Below, one piece after another: positions 20,438-30,042 of a stretch of DNA of 64,000 nt. The stretch's first letter is position 1. Every line of letters begins with the position of its first letter. This stretch comes from Stagnimonas aquatica (GTDB lineage Bacteria > Pseudomonadota > Gammaproteobacteria > Nevskiales > Nevskiaceae). The notes below the pieces were generated by a model. That model saw only the letters and a list, made by a program, of their open reading frames with translations, was not told the origin of the DNA and made no database searches. Both the position numbers and the translations under genes were made by a program. The stretch is from contig NZ_RJVO01000001.1 of assembly GCF_003730135.1 (NCBI RefSeq), forward strand, positions 979,434 to 1,043,433, given 5' to 3'.

Positions 20438-21727
20438 TCAGGGCGCGGCGGTTTCGGAGTGGGTGCAGGTCTCGTAGACGCGCACGGTGTTGATCAGATC
20501 GGCCGACAGCAGCGTCGAGCTGATGCTCAGCCGCACCTCGTCATAGGGCTTGGTGTTGGCGCCGCCGAGCAGGTTCAGGCCCGACTCGCCGAGCAGGCCG
20601 GAGAGGCCCAGCAGGTCGAGATTGCTGGCATCGGTATCGAACTGCTCCTGCTGAGCCCCGGCCAGGAAGGTGGTGACCGTCAGATTGCGCAGCAGGCTGA
20701 TGTCGGCGGTGGCCGGCGGCTGCTCGATGACGAAGCCGGCGAAGTTGCCGGCCGTAACCGGCGCCGGCAGCTGCACCTTGTAGGAGATCGAGCCGAGCAG
20801 GTTGAGCAGGGCGCTGTTGAGCGGCTCCAGCAGGCTGACCGCGTACTGCAGGGTGGCGAAGGTCTGCGTCAGGCTGTCGGCGCCGAAGGCCGGCTGCTCC
20901 ACCGCGCAGAGTTCGACCGCCGGGGAGGTCAGCTGACCCACCAGGCAGAGCAGGCCACCGGTTTCGCCCGAGGCCACCGAGGTGGTCGGCGCGAACTGCG
21001 TGCAGCTGGCCAGCGGGCCGGTGGTCGGCGGCTCGCAGGCATCGCCAACGCCGTCGCCGTCGCTGTCGGTCTGGTCGGGGTTGGCGACCGTCGGGCAGTT
21101 GTCATCGACATCCGCCACGCCGTCGTCGTCGTCGTCGGTCTCGCAGGCGTCGCCGGTGCCGTCGCCGTCGCTGTCGGCCTGGTCGGGATTCGGCACCAGC
21201 GGGCAGTTGTCGCCGCCCCCGTTGCCGTCGTCGTCGGGCACGCCGTCACCGTCGTCGTCGTTGTCGCAGGCATCGCCCTGGCCGTCGCCGTCGGTATCGG
21301 TCTGGTCGGGGTTTGGCACCAGCGGGCAGTTGTCGCCGCCCCCGTTGCCGTTGTCGTCGGGCACGCCGTCGCCGTCGTCGTCGCTGTCGCAGGCATCGCC
21401 CTGGCCGTCGCCGTCGGTGTCGGTCTGGTTCGGGTTGGCCACCACCGGGCAATTGTCGCTGCCGTCGGGCACGCCGTCGTTGTCGTCGTCGCTGTCGCAG
21501 GCATTGCCCTGGCCGTCGCCGTCGGAATCGAGCTGGTCGGTATTGGCGATGGTCGGGCAGTTGTCCACCGAGTCCAGCACACCGTCGCCGTCGCCGTCGG
21601 GGATCACCGCCGGCGGGCCGCCGACATCGGAGTCCTGCGCGCGGTTGCAGGCGGAAAGGCCGAGGCTGCTGCCGATGGCCAGGGCCAGCAGCCAGTGGCT
21701 GGCGTGAAAGGGGAGCTTGGAAATCAT
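20438..21727 (-). CDS. Thrombospondin type-3 repeat lipoprotein
   Basis: The 429-residue protein starts with a signal peptide and lipobox LSAC (lipidated Cys27). Residues about 40-215 hold six thrombospondin type-3 repeats of the form DSDGDGxGDACD..DNCP.xxNPDQ, whose Asp-rich turns bind calcium; two repeats carry a DDNGNGGG insertion. The C-terminal 200 residues form a separate domain of unknown function (about 225-429) with a few Cys. It is likely an outer-membrane or surface lipoprotein stabilised by calcium. It lies directly downstream of an OmpA-family gene in the same orientation and ends at a strong terminator, so the two probably form an operon. Confidence 0.85.
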   Translation of the reverse strand: MISKLPFHASHWLLALAIGSSLGLSACNRAQDSDVGGPPAVIPDGDGDGVLDSVDNCPTIANTDQLDSDGDGQGNACDSDDDNDGVPDGSDNCPVVANPNQTDTDGDGQGDACDSDDDGDGVPDDNGNGGGDNCPLVPNPDQTDTDGDGQGDACDNDDDGDGVPDDDGNGGGDNCPLVPNPDQADSDGDGTGDACETDDDDDGVADVDDNCPTVANPDQTDSDGDGVGDACEPPTTGPLASCTQFAPTTSVASGETGGLLCLVGQLTSPAVELCAVEQPAFGADSLTQTFATLQYAVSLLEPLNSALLNLLGSISYKVQLPAPVTAGNFAGFVIEQPPATADISLLRNLTVTTFLAGAQQEQFDTDASNLDLLGLSGLLGESGLNLLGGANTKPYDEVRLSISSTLLSADLINTVRVYETCTHSETAAP

Positions 21728-21794
21728 GGGTTCGATCCTTGAATCCTGGAGAACTGGAAACGACCTGGCCGGAGTGGCCTGTGGTGCCCGCGCC

Positions 21795-22940
21795 TCAGGG
21801 CGCGACCGGGACCGGCTGAGCGGCCGCCGGCGTCTCGCCAGCCGCAGCCGGTGGCGGCGGCGCGATGATGTTGAACTCGACGCGGCGGTTGGCCTCGCGT
21901 CCTTCCGGGGTGTCGTTGCTCGCCACCGGATTGGCCTTGCCCAGACCCTTGGAGCTGAGCCGCTCGGCGGCGATGCCCTTGCTGACCAGATAGTTCAGCG
22001 CCGCCGCCGCGCGCGCCGCCGACAGCTTGAGGTTGTAGGCCTCGGCGCCGACGCTGTCGGAGTAGCCGACGATCTCGGCCTTCAGCTCGCTCTGCGAGCC
22101 GAGGAACTTCACCGCGTCGTCGAGCAGTCGCTGACCGTTGAGCTGCAGGCGGGCGGAGTCGAAGTCGAAGCTGACGTCGCGCAGTACCGTGAGAGTCTGG
22201 CTTTCCACCACGCAGCCGCGGCCATCCACCTTGGCGCCAGCCAGCGTGCCCGGGCAGTGGTCGTGATCGTCGGCAATGCCGTCGCCATCGCTGTCCACGA
22301 CGGGCACCGGCACCTCGCGGATCACCACTTTTTCGACGGTGACCGGCACTTCCTTCACGGTTTGCTTCTCGGGGCCGAGCGCGATTTCCAGGCCCAGGTG
22401 CAGCCGGTAGTCGAGGTAGCCGTCCTGGAAGCTGTCGTGCACCAGCCGGGCGTCGCCACGGCCGCGCAACCAGCGCAGGCTGCCGATGCGGGCAACCAGG
22501 CCGACGCCCGCCTCGGCCTCGAAGGCGCCGCCGTCTTCGACGTCCGGCACCACATCGTTGTAGGCGTAGCCGATGCCGGCGAGCACGAAGGGCGTCAGCT
22601 GCTCGCGGTTGCCAAAGGCGTATTGGAGGTCGGCACCCAGGGTGGACTGGTAGAAGTCGGTGCCGCGACCGGGGCCGGTTTCCAGGGTGCTGTAGTCGAA
22701 GCGGCCTTCCAGCCACCAGCGTCCTGTGTCAGATAGCGGATAGCCGAAACCGGCCTGCAGGCCGGTGCCGCGATCCTCGGTGCCGCGACCGCTGTCCGGC
22801 TTGCTGTAGGAGCCGGTCACGAATAGATGCGGGCGATTGCCCTCGGCGCCCAGCACCGTTTCGGTGGTTTCCTGCGCCTGCGCGGCGCCCAGGCTGAAAA
22901 AGGCGGCCGCCGCCGCGACCAGCAACTTCCTGTTGTTCAT
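21795..22940 (-). CDS. OmpA-family outer-membrane protein
   Basis: A 381-residue protein. The ATG at 22940 opens a clean signal peptide (to AAQAQE, about residue 23); upstream in-frame codons lack one. Residues about 30-190 form an eight-strand OmpA-like barrel, then comes a VPV-rich linker with one TSP3-like calcium motif ([16 protein letters not shown]), and the C-terminal OmpA domain (about 260-365) has SFDFDSARL, the peptidoglycan-binding NxxLSxxRA-type segment [16 protein letters not shown] and NRRVEFNI. It anchors the outer membrane to the cell wall. A Pro/Ala tail ends the protein. Confidence 0.92.
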   Translation of the reverse strand: MNNRKLLVAAAAAFFSLGAAQAQETTETVLGAEGNRPHLFVTGSYSKPDSGRGTEDRGTGLQAGFGYPLSDTGRWWLEGRFDYSTLETGPGRGTDFYQSTLGADLQYAFGNREQLTPFVLAGIGYAYNDVVPDVEDGGAFEAEAGVGLVARIGSLRWLRGRGDARLVHDSFQDGYLDYRLHLGLEIALGPEKQTVKEVPVTVEKVVIREVPVPVVDSDGDGIADDHDHCPGTLAGAKVDGRGCVVESQTLTVLRDVSFDFDSARLQLNGQRLLDDAVKFLGSQSELKAEIVGYSDSVGAEAYNLKLSAARAAAALNYLVSKGIAAERLSSKGLGKANPVASNDTPEGREANRRVEFNIIAPPPPAAAGETPAAAQPVPVAP

Positions 22941-23107
22941 GTCGACCTTCCCCGTCGTACTGCACTCACTGCCCGCCCTGTCCGCACCGTTCGTTGACGG
23001 TGCCGATGTCCTGCCAGGGCGCTCCGGGGCCGACAGTAGGCGGATTCCCACAGGCCGGCAATATGACCAAAGTCTCATGATGCGGGCGCGGCCGGCGGCG
23101 GCGGCCG

Positions 23108-23542
23108 TCAACTCAGCAGAAAGCTCACCGGGCCGTCATTGACCAGCGCGACTTTCATGTCGGCACCGAACACGCCGCTCTGGGTCGTCGGCAGCCGCGC
23201 GCGACAGGCCGCCAGCAGCTGCTCGAACAGCGCGCGTGCGCGTTCCGGCGGCGCGGCGCTGGTGAAGCTGGCGCGGCTGCCGCTGCGGGTGTCGGCGGCG
23301 AGGGTGAACTGCGGTACCAGGATCAGTCCGCCGCCGATATCGAGCAGGCTGCGGTTCATCTTGCCGTCGGCATCGGCGAACAGCCGGTAGTCGAGCAGGC
23401 GTTGGGCCAGACGCGGTGCCTGGCGGTCATCGTCGTCGCGGGCGACGCCGACCAGCACCAGCAGTCCCTGGTCGATGCGCGCCACCACCTCGCCGTTCAC
23501 GCGCACGCTGGCGCAGCTCACCCTTTGCAGCAGGCCAATCAT
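23108..23542 (-). CDS. dtd: D-aminoacyl-tRNA deacylase
   Basis: A 144-residue cytoplasmic enzyme that hydrolyses D-aminoacyl-tRNA and Gly-tRNAAla errors. The start MIGLLQRVSCASVRVNG and the C-terminal NDGPVSFLL (Gly-Pro cross-subunit motif) are diagnostic. The other motif, usually SQFTL, reads PQFTLAAD; the Thr of the active site is kept. The length is that of the family. It is divergent from the acyltransferase gene with about 40 bases between start codons. Confidence 0.95.
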   Translation of the reverse strand: MIGLLQRVSCASVRVNGEVVARIDQGLLVLVGVARDDDDRQAPRLAQRLLDYRLFADADGKMNRSLLDIGGGLILVPQFTLAADTRSGSRASFTSAAPPERARALFEQLLAACRARLPTTQSGVFGADMKVALVNDGPVSFLLS

Positions 23543-23583
23543 CCGCGAGTCTCCAAGTTGTTCCGCGCTTCTAGAATGTCTGC

Positions 23584-24462
23584 ATGAGTGACTGCAAGAA
23601 AGCCGCCGTGCGTTGTCTGCTGCGCGGCCTGGGTTCCCTGCCGCTGCCGCTGATCCACGTTCTGGCGGCGCTGTCGAGCCTGCTCCTGCTGGTGCTGCCC
23701 AACCGTTTGCAGCAGGTCAGCGGGCAGCAGCTGCGCTACTGCCTGCCGGAGCTGGGCTGGGCGCGTCGGCGGAGCCTGGTTGTCGCCAGCCTGGGGCATT
23801 CGATGATGGCGGCGCTGGAAGCCCCGGCGATCTGGTTTGGCCCCGAACGCCGGCTGCGCCGCTGGCTGCGCGCGCCCGAAGCGGCCGCGCAATTGGCGAG
23901 CTTACGGGCGCAGGGACGCGGCGTGATCCTGCTCTGCCCGCACTGGGGCGCCTGGGAGCTGGCCGGCCTGTTCTGCGCCGCCCAGGGGCCGATGACCTCG
24001 CTCTACAAGCCGCAGAAAGGGCTGATGGAGGCGCTGATCCTGGAAGGCCGCTCGCGCCTGGGTGCGCAGCTGGTGCCGACCAGTCCCGCCGGGGTGAAGC
24101 AGCTGCTCTCGGCGCTCAAGCGCGGCGGGATGGTCGGCATCCTGCCCGACCACGACCCGCCCGAGGGCAGTGGCGTCTACGCGCCGCTGTTCGGTCATCC
24201 CGCCCACACCATGGAGCTGGTCAGCAAGCTGGCGGCACGGACCGGCGCGCCGGTCTGGTTCTGCCTCGCCGAGCGCCGGCCGCTGCGCGGTTTTCGCATC
24301 GGTCTGCAGGCGGCGCCCGTCGCCGTGGCCGATCCGCAGCAGGGGCCGGCGGCGCTCAATGCCGGGGTGGAAGCAGTGATCCGCGCCGCGCCCGGCCAGT
24401 ACTGGTGGAGCTATCCGCGCTACCGGCGCCGCCCGCCCGGCAGCCCCGATCCCTATGCCTGA
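23584..24462 (+). CDS. LpxL/HtrB-family lipid A or phospholipid acyltransferase
   Basis: A 292-residue protein with an N-terminal membrane helix (about 15-38) and the acyltransferase core: CPHWGAWELAG gives the catalytic H-x4-E dyad, and GILPDHDPPEGSGVYAPLFG matches the substrate loop of LpxL/HtrB proteins. These inner-membrane enzymes transfer lauroyl or myristoyl chains to lipid A precursors. It could instead act on another lipid, since many gammaproteobacteria have extra paralogues. It is a single gene between dtd and the ABC operon. Confidence 0.88.
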   Translation: MSDCKKAAVRCLLRGLGSLPLPLIHVLAALSSLLLLVLPNRLQQVSGQQLRYCLPELGWARRRSLVVASLGHSMMAALEAPAIWFGPERRLRRWLRAPEAAAQLASLRAQGRGVILLCPHWGAWELAGLFCAAQGPMTSLYKPQKGLMEALILEGRSRLGAQLVPTSPAGVKQLLSALKRGGMVGILPDHDPPEGSGVYAPLFGHPAHTMELVSKLAARTGAPVWFCLAERRPLRGFRIGLQAAPVAVADPQQGPAALNAGVEAVIRAAPGQYWWSYPRYRRRPPGSPDPYA

Positions 24463-24623
24463 AGGCCGACTTGAGTCAGGATTGACGCCCGCTTGAGCCG
24501 GGCGGCCGCAAACCAGAAAAATCCGCCCCGACCACGGGAACTCGCGCCCAGACCCTCCGGTCGGAGCGCCCGAGACACCCCGTAGCATCCGCAGCAACCC
24601 ACTCCTAAATACCTAGAGAAGAC

Positions 24624-25562
24624 ATGGAGCACGACATCCTCATCGAGGCGCGCGGGCTGACCCGCCGCTACGGCCCCAACGTGGCCGTCGAGAGTATCGA
24701 CCTGACGCTAAGGCGTGGCGAGATCCTCGGCCTGCTCGGCCCCAACGGCGCCGGCAAATCCACCACCATGAAGATGCTCACCGGCAATCTCGCGCCCACC
24801 GGCGGCACGGTGAAGATCAATGGCATCGACCTCGCCGCCGATCCCAAGGGCGCCAAGCGCTCGATCGGCTATCTGCCCGAGCAGCCGCCGGTGCATCCGG
24901 AGCTGACCGTCGACGAATACCTGGGCTTCGCCGCCGCGCTGCACGGTGTCGCCAAGAAGGACCGCGCCGCCGCGCTGCAACGTGCCAAGCAGGCCTGCGG
25001 GCTGACCGAGGTCAGCCGTCGCTTGATCGGCAATCTCTCCAAGGGCTACCAGCAGCGTGTCGGTCTGGCACAGGCGATCATCCACCGGCCGCCGGTGATC
25101 ATCCTCGACGAGCCGACCGTGGGCCTGGACCCGATCCAGATCCGCGAGATCCGCAGCCTGATCGCGACGCTGGCCAAGGAGCACAGCGTGATCCTGTCCA
25201 GCCACATCCTCCCGGAGATCCAGGCGGTGTGCTCGCGGGTACTGATCGTCAACCGTGGCCGGGTGGTGTTCCACGAGTCGCTGGCCAAACTGGCCAGCGA
25301 AGCGATCCCCAGCTACTACGTGCAGTTCAGCCGCCCGCCCGAGCATCTGGAGCTGCCCGGCGTGTCGGCGATCAGCGCGCTCGGCGAAGGCCGCTACCGC
25401 ATCGAGAGCGACCCCAGCTTCGACCCGCGCGAAGCGCTGGTGGAGCGCAGCGTCGCCAACGGCTGGGGCCTGCTGGAACTGCGCCGCCAGACCCGCAGCC
25501 TGGAAGAAATCTTCGTCTCGCTCACCTCGGGCGAGGCCAATGAACTGAGGAAAGCCGCATGA
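24624..25562 (+). CDS. ABC transporter ATP-binding protein, GldA-like
   Basis: A 312-residue ATPase with Walker A GPNGAGKST, Q-loop, signature LSKGYQQRVGLAQ, Walker B VIILDEPTVGLDP and the H-loop LSSHILPE. After the ATPase core (about 1-220) a C-terminal domain of about 90 residues follows, as in GldA- and NatA-like exporters. It is the first of four genes (ATPase, permease, auxiliary protein, DUF4340 protein) and overlaps the permease start by four bases (ATGA). The system is expected in the inner membrane; its substrate is unknown. Such Gld-like clusters occur in non-gliding gammaproteobacteria as well. Confidence 0.9.
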   Translation: MEHDILIEARGLTRRYGPNVAVESIDLTLRRGEILGLLGPNGAGKSTTMKMLTGNLAPTGGTVKINGIDLAADPKGAKRSIGYLPEQPPVHPELTVDEYLGFAAALHGVAKKDRAAALQRAKQACGLTEVSRRLIGNLSKGYQQRVGLAQAIIHRPPVIILDEPTVGLDPIQIREIRSLIATLAKEHSVILSSHILPEIQAVCSRVLIVNRGRVVFHESLAKLASEAIPSYYVQFSRPPEHLELPGVSAISALGEGRYRIESDPSFDPREALVERSVANGWGLLELRRQTRSLEEIFVSLTSGEANELRKAA

Positions 25563-26302
25563 GCCCGGTGTTTGCCATCGCGCGCCACGAGGCGCGCCGC
25601 ATCTTCGTTTCGCCGCTGGCCTGGACGGTGCTGGCGGTGCTGCAGTTCATCCTCGGCATGGTGTTCTTCCTGACCCTGGCGCAGATCGCCGCCGAGCCGG
25701 GCATGCTCAACGAGCAGGCCGGTGTCGCCGACTACATCGGCGGTTCGCTGTACGGCTTTTCTTCGATTCTGCTGCTGCTGATCATCCCGCTGCTGACCAT
25801 GCGGCTGTTCGCCGAAGACAAGAAGTCCGGCAGCCTCACCCTGCTGACCAGCGCGCCGGCCTCGATCACCGAGATCGTGCTCGGCAAGTACCTCGGCCTC
25901 TGCGTGTTCTTCCTGGCCGCGCTGGCGCTGATGGCGGCGATGCCGCTGTCGCTCTTGGGGGGTACCGACCTCGACCTCGGCCGCATCGCCGCCGGCCTCC
26001 TGGGCGTGTTCCTGCTGATGCTGGCCTTCGGTGCGGCGGGGCTGTTCATGTCCACCCTCACCCGCGAGCCGGTGATCGCGGCAGTGGGCGGCTTCGGCCT
26101 GCTGCTGGTGGTCTGGCTGCTGGAGGCGATGGCCTACAACGGCAATGCCTTCTCCGAACTGTTCCGCCAGCTCTCGCTGATCGGTCACTTCGAAAAGCTG
26201 CGGCGCGGCGTGTTCAGCACCGCCGATCTTGCCTACTACACGCTGTTCATCGTCCTGTTCCTGTGGCTGTCGGTGCAGCGCCTGGACCTCGAACGCAACT
26301 GA
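25559..26302 (+). CDS. ABC transporter permease, GldF-like
   Basis: A 247-residue permease with six hydrophobic helices and the ABC2-type sequence TMRLFAEDKKSGSLTLLTSAPAS between helices 2 and 3, which contacts the ATPase. The N-terminal phrase AIARHEARRIFVSPLAW is typical of GldF-type permeases. Its start overlaps the ATPase stop, and the next gene begins 13 bases after its stop, so it belongs to a tight operon. Confidence 0.9.
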   Translation: MSPVFAIARHEARRIFVSPLAWTVLAVLQFILGMVFFLTLAQIAAEPGMLNEQAGVADYIGGSLYGFSSILLLLIIPLLTMRLFAEDKKSGSLTLLTSAPASITEIVLGKYLGLCVFFLAALALMAAMPLSLLGGTDLDLGRIAAGLLGVFLLMLAFGAAGLFMSTLTREPVIAAVGGFGLLLVVWLLEAMAYNGNAFSELFRQLSLIGHFEKLRRGVFSTADLAYYTLFIVLFLWLSVQRLDLERN

Positions 26303-26315
26303 CCCGAAACCGAAC

Positions 26316-27704
26316 ATGAAAAAGACCAACCTCCGCATCCAGCAGGCGGTTTCGGCGCTGCTGATGCTTGCCCTCATCGGCCTCGCCGGCTGGCTGTCGA
26401 CCCAGTACAAGCTGGAGTTCGACTGGACCGCCAACCAGCGCAATACCCTTACCGCCGCCTCACTCAAGCAGCTCGGCAACATGAAGGAGCCGGTGAAGGT
26501 GCTGGCCTTCGCCACCAGCGGCGCCGAAAGCCGCGCCGAGATCGAGCAGTTCTTCGCGCGCTACATCAAGGCCAAGCCGGATCTGAGCATCGACTACATC
26601 GACCCGATCAAGAACCCGGCCAAGGTGCGCGAGTACAACATCAGCAACGTCGGCGATCTGGTGATCGAATACCAGGGCCGCCGCGAGACGGTGCGCGCCG
26701 GCGAGATGAACGAGACGACGGTGACCCCGGCACTGCAGCGCCTGAGCTTCGCCGAAGAGCGCTGGCTGGTCTTCCTCCAGGGTCACGGCGAGCACGATGC
26801 CGCCGAGCCGGGTGCCTCCGGTTATGGCCAGTTCGTGCAGGCCCTGCACGACAACGGCCTGAAGACCCAGCCGCTCAACCTCGCCACCAGCCCACGGGTG
26901 CCGGACGATGCCGCCGCGCTGGTGGTGGCCGGCCCGACCTCGGCGCTGACCGAGGGCGAGACCCAGATCCTGGTTGATTACGTGAAGCACGGCGGCAACC
27001 TGCTGTGGCTGTCCGACCCCGACAGTCCGCCGCCGCCGCCCGCGCTGGCACAGCTCCTCGGCGTGCGCTTCGACAAGGGCACCGCGATCTTCCCGGAGTT
27101 CGCGGCCCTGGGCGGCGACCCGAGCATGTTCCTCACCGCCAGCTATCCGCGCACGCCGGTCACCGGCGAGCTGCGCGAGAACACCGCCTTCCCGCTGATC
27201 CGTTCGCTCAGCAGCGATCCGGCGGCCAAGCCGGAACCGGCCTGGAAATCGCAGCCCTTCCTGCAATCCTCGCCGGAGGCCTGGCTGGAAACCGGCCCGC
27301 TTTCGGGCGAGGTCGGTTTTGATGCCGACAAGGGCGATGTCCAGGGTCCGCTGACGCTGGGCCTGCTGCTCAACCGCAGCCTGCCGGTCGAGAAGGCGGC
27401 GGATGCGGCGGCGGACGCCAAGCCGGCGGAAAAACCGCAGCGCATTGCCCTGGTCGGCGACTCCGACTTCCTCAGCAATGCCTTCATCGGCCAGCTCGGC
27501 AACGCCAAGCTCGGCCTCAACCTGGCGCGTTGGTTGGCCAGCCGCGACGACCAGCTCGACATCACCGTCCCGGCCGCGCGCGACCAGTCGCTGAATCTCT
27601 CGCCGCTGGCCGCCGTGCTGATCCAGTTCGGCTTCCTGCTGCTGCTGCCGCTGGCGCTGCTGGCGATTGGCCTGGGCCGCTGGCTGTCGCGTCGCCGCCG
27701 CTAG
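26316..27704 (+). CDS. GldG-like ABC transporter auxiliary protein
   Basis: A 462-residue protein with a membrane helix at each end (about 12-30 and 432-455) and a large extracytoplasmic domain of the ABC_transp_aux family between them. The phrases VKVLAFATSGAESRAEIEQF and FLQGHGEHDA, and the later VVAGPTSALTEGE, match GldG proteins. The start is the ATG at 26316 (MKKTNLRIQQ), which gives the first helix; a longer open frame upstream only overlaps the permease. It probably couples the ABC permease to a periplasmic substrate. Confidence 0.87.
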   Translation: MKKTNLRIQQAVSALLMLALIGLAGWLSTQYKLEFDWTANQRNTLTAASLKQLGNMKEPVKVLAFATSGAESRAEIEQFFARYIKAKPDLSIDYIDPIKNPAKVREYNISNVGDLVIEYQGRRETVRAGEMNETTVTPALQRLSFAEERWLVFLQGHGEHDAAEPGASGYGQFVQALHDNGLKTQPLNLATSPRVPDDAAALVVAGPTSALTEGETQILVDYVKHGGNLLWLSDPDSPPPPPALAQLLGVRFDKGTAIFPEFAALGGDPSMFLTASYPRTPVTGELRENTAFPLIRSLSSDPAAKPEPAWKSQPFLQSSPEAWLETGPLSGEVGFDADKGDVQGPLTLGLLLNRSLPVEKAADAAADAKPAEKPQRIALVGDSDFLSNAFIGQLGNAKLGLNLARWLASRDDQLDITVPAARDQSLNLSPLAAVLIQFGFLLLLPLALLAIGLGRWLSRRRR

Positions 27705-27717
27705 CGAGCCCGGGATC

Positions 27718-27745
27718 GCAGGGGCGGCCAGTGGCCGCCCCTGTT
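27718..27745 (+). repeat. Hairpin between the GldG-like and DUF4340 genes
   Basis: CAGGGGCGGCCA and GTGGCCGCCCCTG form a long perfect inverted repeat directly after the GldG-like stop codon. No T-run follows, so it is more likely an mRNA-stabilising or transcription-tuning hairpin than a full terminator. Confidence 0.6.
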
Positions 27746-27798
27746 ACCGCGAGAACAGGCGGGGCTGAAGCGCCGCCCTGGAGCCCATGGAGAAACCG

Positions 27799-28677
27799 AT
27801 GAACCGCAACACGCTCAACCTCGGTCTGGCCGTGCTAGTCGCCGCCCTGGCCGGCGGCGCCTGGTACGCGCAGAAGCAGAAAGACGCCGCCAAGCCGACG
27901 CTCACCGGCATCGCCGCCGAGGGGCTGTCCAGCGCCAGCGTGCAATGGCCGGACGCGCCGGAGATCAAGCTGGTGAAGCAGGGCGGCCAGTGGCAGCTGA
28001 GTGCGCCGGTCAGCGCCCGCGCTGACCGCTTCGAGGTGCTCAACTTCAGCAATCTCGCCACCACCGAGGTGAAGGAAACCCTCAGCCCCGAGGGCCTGGA
28101 CCTTAAGCAGCTGGGCCTGGACCCGCCCGAGCGGGTGCTGACGCTCAATGACCAGCGCATCGAGTTCGGCGCCACCGACCCGATCGAATCGCGTCGTTAC
28201 GTGAAGCTGGGCGACAAGGTGATGCTGATCGACGACCCGGTCAGCGCTGCCTTCGACCGCGACTATCAGGATCTGGTCGCCAAGGAGCTGTTCGCCGCCG
28301 ACGAGGAGCTGGTCGGTATCGCGCTGCCGAGCCTGAGCCTGCGCAAGGGCGAAGACGGCAACTGGCAGGCCGAGCCGGCTTCGGCCGCTGCGACGCCGGC
28401 GGCGCTGGCGAAGCTGGCCGAGGGCTGGAAAGCCGCCAGCGCGATGTGGAACGAGGCCGGCGGCGAGGAGCCGCAGGGGCAGCGCCTGCGCTTCACGCTC
28501 AAGGACGGCGCGCAGCGCGAATTCGTGCTGGTGGGGACCGAGCCGCAATTCTCCCTGTACTCACCCACCGCCAAGGTTCGCTATCAACTGTCCAAGGCGC
28601 TGGCCGACGAGCTGTTGCAGCTGCCGAAGCCAGCTGAACCGCCCGTCGGGAAGTCCCCGGAGGCCCCTAAATCCTGA
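27799..28677 (+). CDS. DUF4340-domain protein of the Gld-like ABC operon
   Basis: A 292-residue protein with one N-terminal membrane anchor (about 5-22) and a periplasmic body containing the DUF4340 pattern: VKQGGQWQLSAPVSARADR, GLDLKQLGLDPPERVLTL and EFGATDPIESRRYVKLGDKV. The start at 27799 is preferred over the ATG at 27787 because GGAG lies just ahead of it. DUF4340 proteins regularly follow GldG-like genes and are thought to assist the transporter; their biochemical role is not established. Confidence 0.85.
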   Translation: MNRNTLNLGLAVLVAALAGGAWYAQKQKDAAKPTLTGIAAEGLSSASVQWPDAPEIKLVKQGGQWQLSAPVSARADRFEVLNFSNLATTEVKETLSPEGLDLKQLGLDPPERVLTLNDQRIEFGATDPIESRRYVKLGDKVMLIDDPVSAAFDRDYQDLVAKELFAADEELVGIALPSLSLRKGEDGNWQAEPASAAATPAALAKLAEGWKAASAMWNEAGGEEPQGQRLRFTLKDGAQREFVLVGTEPQFSLYSPTAKVRYQLSKALADELLQLPKPAEPPVGKSPEAPKS

Positions 28678-28763
28678 TGAATATTTCACCGATGGCGCAG
28701 TAGAATTCGCGGCCGCCGGCAGGAATAGTAGTTTTTACGTGGTCGGCCCTAGGCCGAGCGCGC

Positions 28764-30032
28764 ATGAAGATTCTTCTGGTTGATCACAGTCCGGACGAGC
28801 GGCAGGCGATACGCCAACTGCTGGAAGACGACTGTGCCCTGCAGGAGGTCGATACCGGCGCCGAGGGTCTGAATCGCGTCGAGTTCGACACCGATTGCGT
28901 GCTGGTGGAATACGCCCTGCCGGACCTCAGCGGGGTCGAGTTTCTGGTGCAGCTGCGCAGCCAGGGCCTGGACGTGCCGGTGGTGCTGCTGAGCCGCGAT
29001 GCGGGTTCGGATGTCGCCGCCCGCGCCCGCCAGTGCGGCGCCGACGAGGTTCTGGTCCGGAGCGAGATCAACGCCGACAGCCTGCGCCGCAGCATCCGCG
29101 GCGCGGTCAACCGCCGCGCGCTGGAAAGCAATCTGCGTCGCGAGCAGGCGCGACCCGAGCTGATCTACCGGCTGATCGACGAGAGCGAGGATTTGTTCTT
29201 CGCGCTCGGCCGGCACGGCGAGATCGTCGAGGCCAACCTCGCCACCGAGCGTGCGCTGGGCTTCAGCAAGCAGGAGCTGCTCGGTAGTCAGCTCAGCAAC
29301 CATCCGCTGTTCGACCGGGTCGCCGGGCGCCTGCTCGACCGCCTGCGCAGCGCCAATCTCAACGAGTCGCTGCGGCTGGAAGGCGAGCTGATCCAGGCCG
29401 ACGGCCGGCCGGCACCGACCGAGATCAACGTCATGCGCGTGCGGGTCAGCGGCGAGGACTTCCTGGTGGCGGTGGCCCGCAACATCAGCGAGCGCAAGGC
29501 GCTGGAAGAGCACCTGCGGCGCCTGAGCCTCAACGATGCGCTCACCGGCGTCGCCAACCGCCGCGCCTTCGAGGCGCGGCTGGCCGACGAGTGGCGGCGC
29601 GCCGGCCGCTCCGGCTGCCCGCTGGCCTTGCTGCTGATCGACATCGACCACTTCAAGGCCTACAACGACACCCTCGGCCATCCCGCCGGCGATGCCTGCC
29701 TGCGCAGCGTCGCGGCGCGGCTGAATGCCGCCATGCGGCGCCCGGAAGATCTGCTGGCCCGCTACGGCGGCGAGGAGTTCGCGGTGCTGCTGCCGGCTAC
29801 CGACACGGCGGGTGCGATGACCTTTGCCCAGCATCTACAGGACAGCCTGCGCAAGGCGGCGCTGCCGCATCCGGCCTCGCCCAGCGGCGCGCTGGTGTCG
29901 ATCAGCATTGGCGCGGCGACTACCGAGCAGTTCCTGGAGCGCTCGCCGAGCACCTTGGTGGCGGCTGCCGATGTCGCCCTCTACGAGGCCAAGGCCGCCG
30001 GCCGCGACTGCCTGCGTTTCCGCGCTGCGTGA
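28764..30032 (+). CDS. Diguanylate cyclase with pseudo-receiver and PAS domains
   Basis: A 422-residue cytoplasmic protein: receiver-like domain (about 1-118), PAS domain (about 132-250) and GGDEF domain (about 258-422) with RYGGEEF and an upstream RPED inhibitory site, so it should make cyclic di-GMP and be feedback-inhibited. The receiver is abnormal: the phospho-acceptor Asp is Glu49 (LVEYALPD) and the conserved Lys is Arg (DEVLVRSE), so ordinary phosphorylation seems unlikely. The Glu may lock the domain in an active-like state. The gene stands alone and converges on the SDR gene. Confidence 0.9.
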   Translation: MKILLVDHSPDERQAIRQLLEDDCALQEVDTGAEGLNRVEFDTDCVLVEYALPDLSGVEFLVQLRSQGLDVPVVLLSRDAGSDVAARARQCGADEVLVRSEINADSLRRSIRGAVNRRALESNLRREQARPELIYRLIDESEDLFFALGRHGEIVEANLATERALGFSKQELLGSQLSNHPLFDRVAGRLLDRLRSANLNESLRLEGELIQADGRPAPTEINVMRVRVSGEDFLVAVARNISERKALEEHLRRLSLNDALTGVANRRAFEARLADEWRRAGRSGCPLALLLIDIDHFKAYNDTLGHPAGDACLRSVAARLNAAMRRPEDLLARYGGEEFAVLLPATDTAGAMTFAQHLQDSLRKAALPHPASPSGALVSISIGAATTEQFLERSPSTLVAAADVALYEAKAAGRDCLRFRAA

Positions 30033-30042
30033 ACGCCCTGGG

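Noticed and set aside
21030..21600. Possible CRISPR or minisatellite array
   Set aside because: The repeats are the codons of thrombospondin type-3 repeats in a lipoprotein, with unequal spacing and no unique spacers.
23108..23542. Dtd active-site motif PQFTL instead of SQFTL as a sign of inactivity
   Set aside because: The active-site Thr and the NDGP motif are intact, and one change at this place is not enough to argue loss of function.
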